Positions 17,129 to 25,771 of a DNA stretch of 64,000 nt are shown one piece after another. Under the pieces are notes generated by a model. That model was not told where the DNA came from, made no database searches, and worked only from the letters and a program-made list of their open reading frames with translations. Each line of letters starts with the position of its first letter. Position 1 is the first letter of the stretch. The DNA lies in assembly GCF_030580935.1 (NCBI RefSeq), contig NZ_JAUQOM010000004.1, positions 124,001 to 188,000 on the forward strand, in the 5' to 3' direction. The translations under genes were made by a program, and so were the position numbers. The DNA comes from Sphingobium cyanobacteriorum (GTDB lineage: Bacteria > Pseudomonadota > Alphaproteobacteria > Sphingomonadales > Sphingomonadaceae).

Positions 17129-18315
17129 AGGTTCTTCTCCCTGATGTAAAGCGCCGGATCGTCGGACCAGCGGGCCATGGCGTCCACAGCGGCATCCCCG
17201 ACGCAAAGCTGTTCCCGGCCGCCTTCCAGCGCGTCGACCACGCCCTTGGCGATGCGCGACGGCGCGACCTTGGGCATCGGCACGGACTGATGATCTTCAT
17301 CATCGACCGGCCCGGTGAACAGCGTCATGACCCGCACGCCCGATCCGCGCATCTGGTGGCGAAAGCTCTGGAGCAGGGACAGGTGCGCCGCCTGCGCCGC
17401 CGAAAATGCGGGGAAACCGGCATCGGGCGCCAATGCGGCCGACGACACGATATCCACGAACGCGCCCGACGGCCGCCCCTGCAACATCGGCGCGCAGCCC
17501 TGCGTCAGGCGCAACAGGCCCAGAACGGTCACGTCCAGCGCGTGCTTCTGGTCGATCAGCCCGTCGCCCCGCCGCACGAAGCGGGCCGTGTTGACGACGA
17601 TGTCGAGCGGACCGGCAATGTCGGTCAGACATTCCGACACGGACCGCGTATCGGTCAGGTCCAGCGGCACGATGCGCACGCCCGTCAGCCCGGCAAGCGC
17701 CGCAGGTGGCTGGGCCGGCGCGGGCAGGCCGACGACGACCGACGCCGCGCCCGCCGCCTGCAATGCGGCGACCACCGCCTGGCCGACAGCCCCCCGTCCA
17801 TCCGTGACCAATATGGTGCGATCACGCACCGGCACGACGAATTCCCGCCACTGTTTGTCGCTCATGTCAGGTTCTTCTCCGGCCGCCATGGCAAAGAGCG
17901 CGGCATTGCCGCCCTTGTCGATCATCAGGCGCACGTCGGCCCTGCCCCCGACTGTCAGATTGCGCGACAGATGCGCCAGCGCCACCGGCCCCGCATCCAG
18001 CGCGATCGTGCCCATGCGCCAGGGCATATGCGCCCGGAAATACAGGTCGGTCGTCACCCTGACGGTCGTTTCCGCCAGCAGCGTCGCGCCCTGCACCTGA
18101 TCGCGCCAGGCCAGTTCGCCCCAGCAGACGGGGCAGATGTCGCGTGGCGGATAGGTGACGGCGCTGCATTCGACACATTGCTGAAGCACGAAACGGCCCT
18201 GCGCGGCGCGTGCCGACATGGCGTGCATCGCCCGGCTGCGCAGGCCGGCGGGAACATGCCGTTCGACCTTGCGCTGCAATGGATCGCGCTTTTCGGGACG
18301 GGGGCGCAACGTCAT
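17125..18315 (-). CDS. DUF35 zinc-ribbon/OB-fold protein fused to a degenerate short-chain dehydrogenase
   Basis: 396 residues in two domains. Residues about 30-145 are a DUF35 acyl-CoA-associated module: zinc ribbon Cys47, Cys50, Cys61, Cys64 (CVEC, CPVC), then an OB-fold. Residues about 160-395 are an SDR Rossmann domain starting RTILVTDGRGAVGQAV. Its active site is altered: the Ser remains (IVSSAAL), but the Tyr-x-x-x-Lys position reads F304-S-A-A-Q308, so both catalytic Tyr and Lys are missing, and the usual NNAG is NTAR. DUF35 proteins normally pair with thiolase-fold enzymes, and the thiolase homologue is the adjacent, overlapping gene. The SDR half may be structural or bind acyl-CoA. 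Confidence 0.85.
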   Translation of the reverse strand: MTLRPRPEKRDPLQRKVERHVPAGLRSRAMHAMSARAAQGRFVLQQCVECSAVTYPPRDICPVCWGELAWRDQVQGATLLAETTVRVTTDLYFRAHMPWRMGTIALDAGPVALAHLSRNLTVGGRADVRLMIDKGGNAALFAMAAGEEPDMSDKQWREFVVPVRDRTILVTDGRGAVGQAVVAALQAAGAASVVVGLPAPAQPPAALAGLTGVRIVPLDLTDTRSVSECLTDIAGPLDIVVNTARFVRRGDGLIDQKHALDVTVLGLLRLTQGCAPMLQGRPSGAFVDIVSSAALAPDAGFPAFSAAQAAHLSLLQSFRHQMRGSGVRVMTLFTGPVDDEDHQSVPMPKVAPSRIAKGVVDALEGGREQLCVGDAAVDAMARWSDDPALYIREKNL

Positions 18316-19484
18316 GCGACAGCCTCCAGCACGGCGGCGGCGGTGCAGATGCCGCGATCATAATTGACCAGGCCAAAGCCGGATATGGCCGCGATCCGGG
18401 CGTCGGGCACCTGATCGCCAAGCGGTTGCCGCAATATCTGGCGCATCCCTTCGGTGACATTCTGAAAACCGCCCGCAGCCCCCGCCTGTCCCGCCGACAA
18501 TTGGCCACCATTCGTATTCAGCGGCAAATCGCCCGTAATCGTGAAGTCGGTGCGCCGGATGAAGTCGGCGACTTCGCCGGGCGGGCAGAAACCGAGATTG
18601 TCGATCTGCATCGCGACGATGACGGGATAATCGTCATAGACCTGCAGGACATCGACATCCTGCGGCCCGACCCCCGCCATGGCCCACAGATCATCGACAT
18701 CCATCGTCCAGCCGCCCCGCCACTGCACCTTGTCCTGCGGATGGGCATTATGTCGCTCGATGGTCGAAAGGATGCGCACCATGCGCAGGCCCAGCCGCTG
18801 CGCCACTTCCGGCGTCGTCACGATATAGGCGTCCGCACCGGCACAGGGCATGACGCAATCATAAAGATGCACCGGATCGCTGATCGGCCGCGCGTTCAGA
18901 TAGGCGTCCAGCGTCAGCACGCCGCGTTGCAGCGCCAGCGGGTTGCTGCGCGCATTGTCACGCTGCGCGACGCACAGCTTGCCGAACGCTTCGCGCCCGA
19001 TGCCGAATGTGCGCATATAATGATCGGTGATCAGGGCGAAGGTCGCATTGGGCCCGCCCGATCCATATGGATAGACAGCGTCCTGCGAAAAGCGGGAAAA
19101 GCCCGCCACCGTCTGGCGAAAACTGTCGAGATGATTGGTGTCCGCCGCGACGCAGGCGACGATCTGCGCATCGCCACACTGCACCGCGCGGGCGGCGCGG
19201 CGCATCGCCATCACGCCGCTCGCGCCGCCGGTCGGAATATGGTCGAGCCAGCGGGGGCTGAGGCCCAGATGCTGCACCATGCCGACGGCCGTGTCGGGAC
19301 CGGCCGAAAAGCTGGAAAAGCAGAAACCGTCGAAATCCCGTGGGCCAAGGCCCGTCACATCGGCCAGCACGCGCAGGGCGCGCCCCGCCCACCAATGGGC
19401 CGACTGGCTGGAATAGCGTTCATAGGGCACCGTGACCGGCGCGCACAGAACCACATCGTCATAGCGCAGCCGGCCGCGCATCAC
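18312..19484 (-). CDS. Thiolase-fold protein without the catalytic Cys (Ltp/SCP2-like, possible aldolase)
   Basis: 390 residues with thiolase-fold landmarks: VPYERYSSQSAHWW N-terminal, PTGGASGVMAMRRAARAV where a thiolase carries its nucleophilic Cys (here Ala-Ser-Gly, no Cys), and NTNGGQLSAGQAGAAGG where the catalytic His of the GGxxxxGHP loop is absent. Such Cys-less members with a DUF35 partner include the Ltp2-type retro-aldolases that split side-chain 3-hydroxyacyl-CoA thioesters. It overlaps both neighbours by 4 bp (acyl-CoA synthetase upstream, DUF35-SDR downstream), implying a stoichiometric complex. The family is clear; aldolase activity is inferred. Confidence 0.85.
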   Translation of the reverse strand: MMRGRLRYDDVVLCAPVTVPYERYSSQSAHWWAGRALRVLADVTGLGPRDFDGFCFSSFSAGPDTAVGMVQHLGLSPRWLDHIPTGGASGVMAMRRAARAVQCGDAQIVACVAADTNHLDSFRQTVAGFSRFSQDAVYPYGSGGPNATFALITDHYMRTFGIGREAFGKLCVAQRDNARSNPLALQRGVLTLDAYLNARPISDPVHLYDCVMPCAGADAYIVTTPEVAQRLGLRMVRILSTIERHNAHPQDKVQWRGGWTMDVDDLWAMAGVGPQDVDVLQVYDDYPVIVAMQIDNLGFCPPGEVADFIRRTDFTITGDLPLNTNGGQLSAGQAGAAGGFQNVTEGMRQILRQPLGDQVPDARIAAISGFGLVNYDRGICTAAAVLEAVA

Positions 19485-21106
19485 ACCTGCCGCCGCTTGA
19501 GCGCGCGCAGATCGAAAAATGCGTCCTTGCCCATCCTGTCCGCCACCTGATCCTTCAACGCCGCGCGCAAAATCTTCTGCGTCGGCGTCAAGGGTAGCGC
19601 ATCGACAAAGGCAATCCAGCCCGGCACCTTATAATAAGCCATCTGATCGAGGCACCAGCGCGCGATCGCCTCCGCCGTGCCGGCATCGGCCGGCGCATCG
19701 CGCAGCACGACCAGCGCGGCGACTTCATCCCCCCGCACGGCGTCAGGGGTTGCGGCAATGCCCACCTGCTCCACCAGCGGGTGCTTCGACACGATCGCCT
19801 CGACCTCGACCGCCGCGATATTCTCGCCCGACCGGCGGATGACATTCTTCTTGCGATCGACGAAATGCAGGTCGCCATCCTCGTCGCGCGATACGATGTC
19901 GCCGGTGTGGAACCAGCCCCCGGCCCAGGCTTCATCGGTCGCTGCGGGATTTTTCAGATATTCCTTGAAAAATCCGTAGCGCGGATTCGCCCCGGCCCGG
20001 TGCACCAGCAATTCCCCCGGCGCCGGGTCCGTCACGTCCTGCCCCGCGTCATCGACGATACGGATCGCCACATCGGCGGACGGGCGGCCAAAGCAGCTCG
20101 TCCCGGTCTTGCGCGGTTCGGCGGTGGCCGCGATCACGCCGCCGCTGCCGGTTTCGGTCATCGCCCAGGCTTCGATCAGCGGAAAGCCGAACCGGGCTTC
20201 GAACGGATCGTGCAATTCGCGCGTCACGCCCGCCCCGAAGCCGAAACGGACGGCGTGCAGCTTGTCGGACGCATCGGGCGCGGCGCCCATCAGCATGGAC
20301 GGCATGACGCCCAGATAGTGCAGACATGTCGCCCCGCTGCGGCGCACGCTGTCCCACCAGGTGCCGGGATGAAAACGGTCGAGGATGATGAGGCAGCCAC
20401 CGACCGTGACCATCGCCATCACCGACACCGCCATCGCGTTCATGTGAAAGGTCGGGAGCGGCGTCAGCATCCGCTCCTGCCCCGGCCGCAGGTCGATCAG
20501 CCCGCCCACATCGCGATACCAGTCGCCCGAATGGAGGAAATAGTCGTTGGTCAGCACACAGCCCTTGGGCTGGCCCGTCGTGCCGGACGTATAGAGCAGC
20601 GCGGCTTCCGCGTCCGACCCTGCCGGCGCGGCGGCGGGCACGGGCCGGGCGAGCGGCACGATCGCTTCACCGGGCACCATGACCGGCATGGCGTTGCCGA
20701 TATTGCGCGCCGCCGCCATGATTTCATCGCGCCGTTCGGGCAGGACGAAGGCCGCATCCATTTCGGAATGGCCGACAATATATTCCAGCTCGCTCAGGCG
20801 CAGGTCCGGGTTGATCGGCACCACCGATGCGCCCAGCCCGTTGAGGGCGAACCATATTTCAAGGAACACAGGACGGTTCTGCAACAGCAGCCCGACACGA
20901 ACGCCCGCGCCGAACCCGGCATCCCGCAACAACGCCTGCCAGCGCGACACCCGTTGCAGCATCGCGCCATAGGAAATGGTGCCCGTCTCGATACCATAAA
21001 TGGCGGCGGTTTCGGGCAGGATGTGCAGGAACGCATGATCGCGATAGGCCGCGGCCGTCGATGCGAACCTTGAAAAGACCGTTTCGCTACTCACGATTCC
21101 CCACAT
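19481..21106 (-). CDS. Acyl-CoA synthetase (class I adenylate-forming)
   Basis: 541 residues with the ANL family motifs: P-loop YTSGTTGQPKG at about 172-182, TPLPTFHMNAM, AWAMTETGSGG, WFHTGDIVSRDEDGDLHFVDRKKN and a C-terminal TQKILRAAL with the catalytic Lys. It activates a carboxylic acid as the acyl-AMP, then the CoA thioester; the CaiC/crotonobetaine- and cyclohexanecarboxylate-type group is the closest feel. First gene of a four-gene operon joined by 4-bp overlaps (synthetase, thiolase homologue, DUF35-SDR, cyclase-family hydrolase). A putative MarR site sits 61 bp before the start. Confidence 0.9.
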   Translation of the reverse strand: MWGIVSSETVFSRFASTAAAYRDHAFLHILPETAAIYGIETGTISYGAMLQRVSRWQALLRDAGFGAGVRVGLLLQNRPVFLEIWFALNGLGASVVPINPDLRLSELEYIVGHSEMDAAFVLPERRDEIMAAARNIGNAMPVMVPGEAIVPLARPVPAAAPAGSDAEAALLYTSGTTGQPKGCVLTNDYFLHSGDWYRDVGGLIDLRPGQERMLTPLPTFHMNAMAVSVMAMVTVGGCLIILDRFHPGTWWDSVRRSGATCLHYLGVMPSMLMGAAPDASDKLHAVRFGFGAGVTRELHDPFEARFGFPLIEAWAMTETGSGGVIAATAEPRKTGTSCFGRPSADVAIRIVDDAGQDVTDPAPGELLVHRAGANPRYGFFKEYLKNPAATDEAWAGGWFHTGDIVSRDEDGDLHFVDRKKNVIRRSGENIAAVEVEAIVSKHPLVEQVGIAATPDAVRGDEVAALVVLRDAPADAGTAEAIARWCLDQMAYYKVPGWIAFVDALPLTPTQKILRAALKDQVADRMGKDAFFDLRALKRRQV

Positions 21107-21166
21107 GCAAAGCTGATATCGAAAACAGGCAGGGATGGCCGCTCCGGCCCATCCTTCCTATAAGTA

Positions 21167-21179
21167 TGCATATACATAT
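21167..21179. promoter_or_regulatory. Putative MarR-type operator, copy 2
   Basis: TGCATATACATAT in the AT-rich gap between the MarR gene and the acyl-CoA synthetase operon it precedes. It matches copy 3 (25545) at 11 of 13 positions. Downstream context TTTTTAAG resembles the ATTTAGG following copy 3. Confidence 0.5.
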
Positions 21180-21236
21180 TTTTAAGTCTATAGCAAATCG
21201 AAAGGGCGCGGCCTGCGCGCCCATCCGCATCCGCCC

Positions 21237-21731
21237 TTATGTGTCCTGACGCTTCACATTGTCGATCATGCGCAACAGCACGTTGCGGCAGATATCGATC
21301 TCATGCTGGTCGATGCCGCTGGTCAGCATCGAAAAATGATCTTCCACCAGCGGCCAGCAGCTATGGAGCAGGTCGCTGCCCGCCTGCGTCAGCGCCAACA
21401 GCCGCTGCCGCTGGTCGCTTTGCGACACCCGCCGCTCGACCAGGCCGGCCGTCACCATGGCGTCGATCGCCCGGCTGGCCGTCGACTGTTCGGCAAAGGC
21501 GCGCGCCGCAATCTCGTTCACCGTCAACCGGCCATGGATATGCAGGATCGAAAGCGCGCGCAGGGTCACGACATTGACCCCGCTCCCGCTCAGTTTCCTG
21601 TTCTGCACCGCCTGCCCCAGACTGGATATCCGGTTGACGAGGTAGGGGAGATATTGGTCCAGCGCATCCTGCGTCTGTGGCGGGACACAGGGGTCAACGC
21701 GGTCCTTCTTGCCTGCCATCGCTTTCTCCAT
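21237..21731 (-). CDS. MarR-family transcriptional regulator
   Basis: 164 residues. The winged helix is visible as LRALSILHIHGRLTVNEIA, then STASRAIDAMVTAGLVERRV and the wing QSDQRQRLLALTQAG, all typical of MarR. These dimers usually bind short AT-rich palindromes and release on binding an aromatic acid or CoA thioester. The gene lies between iorB and the acyl-CoA synthetase operon, all on one strand. Three near-identical 13-bp dyads in the window flank genes it could control. The start at 21731 has GGGGAACGGG upstream; ATG 21719 is an alternative. Confidence 0.88.
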   Translation of the reverse strand: MEKAMAGKKDRVDPCVPPQTQDALDQYLPYLVNRISSLGQAVQNRKLSGSGVNVVTLRALSILHIHGRLTVNEIAARAFAEQSTASRAIDAMVTAGLVERRVSQSDQRQRLLALTQAGSDLLHSCWPLVEDHFSMLTSGIDQHEIDICRNVLLRMIDNVKRQDT

Positions 21732-21802
21732 TGCCCGTTCCCCACCGCCGTTCGCGCGCGCCTGGCGTCCTGTCAAGCGCACTGACGCGCCCCCAGGCCG
21801 CA

Positions 21803-23365
21803 TCAGGCGAAGGACCGGATCGTCTGGATCAGGCCGTCCAGCCCGCCTGTCTCGGCATCCTTGATCGCGGTTTCGCGCAAGCGCCGCGCCCAATCGGCCG
21901 CATCCGGGCGGCGCTGCACATGGCGGATTTCGGCCATCACCCGGTCGAATTTCGACAGGCCGCGCGCATGGGTGTCGGAATAGCCCTTGATCAGGCGGCG
22001 ACATTTCAGCACCTCGACACCCAGCGCATAATTGCCCCGCGCCAGCGCCTTCGCATCCGCCAGCCAGGCATCGCGATGGGCGACCTCCTCCGCATGACGC
22101 AGCGAACCGCGCCGCCATCCCCGCATCCCGCCCAGCACATAGAGCATCAGGAACCAGCGCAGCGAATAGGTCCGCACCCGCCGCCCCTTGCTCACCCGCC
22201 GGTCGAGCCAGGCATAAAGGCCCCCGCTCTGCTTGATCCAGCGGCCCAGTCCCGCCGGCAGCATCCCCGTCACTTCCTCCATGCGGGGATGCATATATTC
22301 GGTCGTGTGCAGGATCTGGTCGGTCTTGAGGCCCATTTCCCTGGCGATCCGGTCGCGCCGCGCCGCGCGGGTCTTGAGGTCGGCGACACGGATCACATCG
22401 TCATAGGTCATCGCATTGGCGAGATATTTGGCGCCATTGGTGGTGAAGGCATAATTCTGGCTGCCGCCGTCCAGCGCCCGGTCCACGGCGTGGAGGTCGG
22501 CCAGCAGGTCGAGATATTCCCGGCCATAGGCAATATCCTGATAATCCACGACCTTCTGCAATCCGGCATAGGCCATCGCCCGGACCATGTCGGGCAGCGC
22601 ATGGATGTGCGCCAGCAGCGGCGCCAGGCGCGCATCGGCCGAATGGGTCGGCACCACCGGCACCGCCAGCGTGCCGCCAGACGGCTCCGCCAGCGCATCG
22701 GGCTTCGCCTGCGTGCGGTCGAAGGCCGCGTCGAATGTCCTGATGCTGGCGGCCACGCCCTTGCCATCGCCCTGGATGACGGCGTGATACGCCTCTTTCC
22801 CGAAAGGCAAGGCGCCTGACCCGGCGAGCGCGCCGAACATGGCGGCCGAAATGACGCTGTCATTGCGCACCGCCAGCGCATCCATGTCGAACATGATCTG
22901 CTGCCGCGCCGTCACGCCGATCGCATCCGCGACGGCGGGACTGTCGGCGATCCCCTTGCCCGGCGCGCTCTTCTCGCCGATGGTGAGCGACCGATGGGTC
23001 GAGGCGATCAGCGTGGTGCGGTCGGGCGTCACGATGCCGCGCAGGATGGACCGGCCCGCCTCCATGAATTCCGACGCCATCACGATATCCACGTCGCCGG
23101 GCGTGGGCATCTGCGCCAGGATCGGCTTGCGCCCGTTGGACGCGCGCATCATCTCGACATAATAGATGGTCGCGCCGGTCCGCTGCGCCACGCCGGGCAC
23201 GGATGTCGATTGCGCGATCCAGCCTGCATTTTCGGCGAGCTTGACGATCCAGCCGGTCAGCACGCCACCGCCCTGCCCGCCCATGGCGACAATCGCGACC
23301 GTGATCGGCCGTTCCGTGGCTTCGCCAACGGGCGCCAGTGGCAGTTTCAGCCTGTCCGCCAGCAT
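21803..23365 (-). CDS. iorB: Indolepyruvate oxidoreductase subunit beta with C-terminal DUF6537-like extension
   Basis: 520 residues. The N-terminal about 200 residues are the gamma-type domain of 2-oxoacid oxidoreductases (VAIVAMGGQGGGVLTGWIVK, SVPGVAQRTGATIYYVEMM), which binds the CoA/oxoacid side. The remaining about 300 residues are the extension found on aerobic bacterial IorB proteins. With IorA it converts arylpyruvates (indolepyruvate, phenylpyruvate) to arylacetyl-CoA and CO2, reducing an electron carrier. The ATG overlaps the TGA of iorA (TGATG), so the subunits are translationally coupled. It sits upstream of the MarR gene. Confidence 0.92.
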   Translation of the reverse strand: MLADRLKLPLAPVGEATERPITVAIVAMGGQGGGVLTGWIVKLAENAGWIAQSTSVPGVAQRTGATIYYVEMMRASNGRKPILAQMPTPGDVDIVMASEFMEAGRSILRGIVTPDRTTLIASTHRSLTIGEKSAPGKGIADSPAVADAIGVTARQQIMFDMDALAVRNDSVISAAMFGALAGSGALPFGKEAYHAVIQGDGKGVAASIRTFDAAFDRTQAKPDALAEPSGGTLAVPVVPTHSADARLAPLLAHIHALPDMVRAMAYAGLQKVVDYQDIAYGREYLDLLADLHAVDRALDGGSQNYAFTTNGAKYLANAMTYDDVIRVADLKTRAARRDRIAREMGLKTDQILHTTEYMHPRMEEVTGMLPAGLGRWIKQSGGLYAWLDRRVSKGRRVRTYSLRWFLMLYVLGGMRGWRRGSLRHAEEVAHRDAWLADAKALARGNYALGVEVLKCRRLIKGYSDTHARGLSKFDRVMAEIRHVQRRPDAADWARRLRETAIKDAETGGLDGLIQTIRSFA

Positions 23366-25521
23366 CACGCCGCCTCCATCGCCACGCGACGGGTATCGCG
23401 CCGGCCCTGCAACATGCGGATGATGCCCATCGCCAGTTTTTCCTTGAAGCGGTCCCAGCCGGTGGGGTTGTGGATGACTTCGGCCCGGTAGAAGGACGGG
23501 CACAGCGCCGCCGCCTCCGACACTTCGCCGCAATTGCCGCACGCGACGCAGCTATTGTCGATCGTCGCGACCGGATCGTCGCGCAGGGGATCGTCCAGTT
23601 GCTTGACCGACAGCGAAGGACAGCCCGACAGGCGGATGCAGGCATGGTCGCCGGTGCAGACATCCTCGTCCACGCCGAACCGTTCCTTGACCGTGCGCTT
23701 GCCATCCTTGATCCGCCTGGCGACCTGCGGTTTCACCCGGCGCTGCTTGTTCAGCATGCATTCGGATGAGGCGATGATGATCTTCGGCCCCTCCTGCGTC
23801 GTCGTCAGCGCCTCTTTCAACGTCGCGCGCATCTTGCCGACATCATAGGTGCGGTCGACTTCCCGCACCCATTTCGCGCCCACGCCCTTCACCGCATCGA
23901 TGATCGGATTGTTGGTGCTGCGATCCTTGTTCTCCGCCCGCGACGACAGGATATCCTGCCCCCCGGTCGCCGAGGAATAGAAATTGTCGACGATCAGAAA
24001 CACGCCGTCATGCTTGTTATAGACCGCGTTGCCGATGCCGCTGGTCAGGCCATTATGCCAGAAACCGCCATCGCCCATCACCGCGATCGACCGCTTGTTG
24101 CCCTTCCCGCCGAACGCCGATGTGGAGGCCGGGCCAAGGCCAAAGCCCATCGTCGTGGCCCCCAGGTTGAAGGGCGGCAGGATGGAAAACAGGTGGCAAC
24201 CGATATCGGCGGACACATGATGCTCGCCCAGTTCCTCATGCACCAGTTTCATCGCGGCGAAGATCGGCCGTTCGGGGCAGCCCGTGCACAGGCCCGGCGG
24301 GCGGCCGGGCACCACGGACTTCAATTTTTCGACGCGGGGATCGGAGAGGATATCCGCCGCGTCGGGCACCGGCGGGCGATTGCCCAGCAGGCGCGAATCA
24401 TGGTCCTCCAGGAATGTCTGGATGCCCTTCATGATGACATGGGCGGTATAGTCCCCACCCATGGGCAGCACATCCTTGCCCCGCACCCTGGCGTTGATGT
24501 CGCGGCGGCGCAGCACGGTGTTGAGCGCCTGTTCCAGATATTCCGGCTGCCCTTCCTCGACCATCAGCACCGCGTCCTTGCCCGCGGCGAAGGCGGCGAC
24601 TTCGGTATCGATCATCGGATAGGCGACGTTCATGACATAGAGCGGCACCTGCGTATTGCCATAGGCGTCCGACAGGCCCAGATATTGCAGCGCGCGGATG
24701 ACATTATTGTACATGCCGCCCTGCAGGACGATGCCGACCTTGCCGGCTTCGGGACCGAAAAATTCATTGAGCTTGTGGTCGCGCACGAAATCGATCGCGG
24801 CGGGCATCCGGCGGGTGATCTTTTCCTGTTCCTGCTCATAGGCGGCGGGCGGCAGGACGATACGGCTGAGGTCGCGCCTGGGGTTGTTCAGCGCGTCGCC
24901 GATCGTGAAGGCGGGCTTCACATTGTCCTTGCAGGTGAAGCTGCCATGCATGTGACAGGTGCGCACGCGGACCTGGAGCATCACCGGCGTGTTCGACGCC
25001 TCGGAAAGCTGGAAGCCCTTTTCGATGAGATCGACGATCGCGCCATGGTCGGGGCGCGGGTCGAGCAGCCACATTTGCGACTTCATGGCAAAGGCGTGGG
25101 TGCGCTCCTGCATGATGGAGGAACCTTCGCCATAATCCTCGCCCACGATCACCATCGCACCGCCGGTCACACCGCCCGACGCCAGGTTAGCCAGCGCATC
25201 GGACGCGACATTGGTGCCGACCGTGGATTTCCACGCGACCGCGCCCCGCAGCGGGTACATGACCGATGCCGACAGCATCGCGGCTGCCGTCGATTCATTG
25301 GCGGAACTCTGGAAATTGACGCCCAGCTCATCCAGCACATCCTTGGCGTCCGACAACACATCCATCAGGTGCGAGATCGGCGATCCCTGATAGCCGCCGA
25401 CATAGGATACGCCCGATTGCAGCAGTCCCTTGGTGATGGCCAAAATGGCCTCACCCTTGAAGACATCGCCCTCTCCCAGCCGCAAATGCTCGACTTCCCG
25501 CGCGAAGGACCGTTCCGCCAT
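23365..25521 (-). CDS. iorA: Indolepyruvate oxidoreductase subunit alpha (TPP- and FeS-dependent)
   Basis: 718 residues in the fused alpha-beta-ferredoxin layout. The pyrimidine-binding half starts GLLQSGVSYVGGYQGSPISH, the TPP motif is GDGGFWHNGLTSGIGNAVYN with DNFYSSATGGQ, and the C-terminus has cysteines of two FeS clusters (CTGDHACIRLSGC and CVACGNCGEVSEAAALCPSF). Substrates are 2-oxoacids from aromatic amino-acid transamination. The ATG at 25521 has GAGGTGG upstream and is preferred to 25536. A putative MarR site lies 24-36 bp before the start. The two genes supply arylacetyl-CoA that the neighbouring CoA-dependent genes could process. Confidence 0.93.
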   Translation of the reverse strand: MAERSFAREVEHLRLGEGDVFKGEAILAITKGLLQSGVSYVGGYQGSPISHLMDVLSDAKDVLDELGVNFQSSANESTAAAMLSASVMYPLRGAVAWKSTVGTNVASDALANLASGGVTGGAMVIVGEDYGEGSSIMQERTHAFAMKSQMWLLDPRPDHGAIVDLIEKGFQLSEASNTPVMLQVRVRTCHMHGSFTCKDNVKPAFTIGDALNNPRRDLSRIVLPPAAYEQEQEKITRRMPAAIDFVRDHKLNEFFGPEAGKVGIVLQGGMYNNVIRALQYLGLSDAYGNTQVPLYVMNVAYPMIDTEVAAFAAGKDAVLMVEEGQPEYLEQALNTVLRRRDINARVRGKDVLPMGGDYTAHVIMKGIQTFLEDHDSRLLGNRPPVPDAADILSDPRVEKLKSVVPGRPPGLCTGCPERPIFAAMKLVHEELGEHHVSADIGCHLFSILPPFNLGATTMGFGLGPASTSAFGGKGNKRSIAVMGDGGFWHNGLTSGIGNAVYNKHDGVFLIVDNFYSSATGGQDILSSRAENKDRSTNNPIIDAVKGVGAKWVREVDRTYDVGKMRATLKEALTTTQEGPKIIIASSECMLNKQRRVKPQVARRIKDGKRTVKERFGVDEDVCTGDHACIRLSGCPSLSVKQLDDPLRDDPVATIDNSCVACGNCGEVSEAAALCPSFYRAEVIHNPTGWDRFKEKLAMGIIRMLQGRRDTRRVAMEAA

Positions 25522-25544
25522 GATCACCCACCTCATCTATAATA

Positions 25545-25557
25545 TGCATTTGCATAT
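25545..25557. promoter_or_regulatory. Putative MarR-type operator, copy 3 (iorA)
   Basis: TGCATTTGCATAT, identical over 13 bases to the reverse strand of copy 1 at 1965-1977. It is the core of a longer palindrome ATATGCATTTGCATAT starting at 25542. It lies within a likely iorA promoter, so binding would repress. Confidence 0.6.
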
Positions 25558-25605
25558 ATTTAGGTATGAAGCATGTCAACGCCTTTGGCGCGGCGCGGTC
25601 GCCAT

Positions 25606-25671
25606 GCCCTGTCCGATGCCGCCCTGTCCGATGCCGGCACATGAAACGTGACGCCTGCGTATCAGTCACGT
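25606..25671. repeat. Tandem 15-mers followed by an inverted repeat in the iorA/TonB gap
   Basis: GCCCTGTCCGATGCC is repeated exactly in tandem at 25606-25620 and 25621-25635. A separate inverted repeat follows: ACGTGAC (25646-25652) and GTCACGT (25665-25671). The latter could be an operator for the downstream TonB receptor gene. No gene is supported elsewhere in 25522-25771. Confidence 0.5.
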
Positions 25672-25771
25672 AGGGACGGGGCGTTACGGACTGTAACGAT
25701 ACCGTCATCGGCGTGACTTCGCCGCCCGCACAGCGGAAAAACGGGTCATCCCTGTCCATTGAAAAAGGCGC

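Noticed and set aside
19781..21073. A 430-codon open frame opposite the acyl-CoA synthetase
   Set aside because: Antisense shadow; the synthetase has an intact P-loop and full ANL motifs.
24010..25542. A 510-codon open frame opposite iorA
   Set aside because: Antisense shadow of iorA, same composition bias, no motif; iorA has TPP and FeS motifs.
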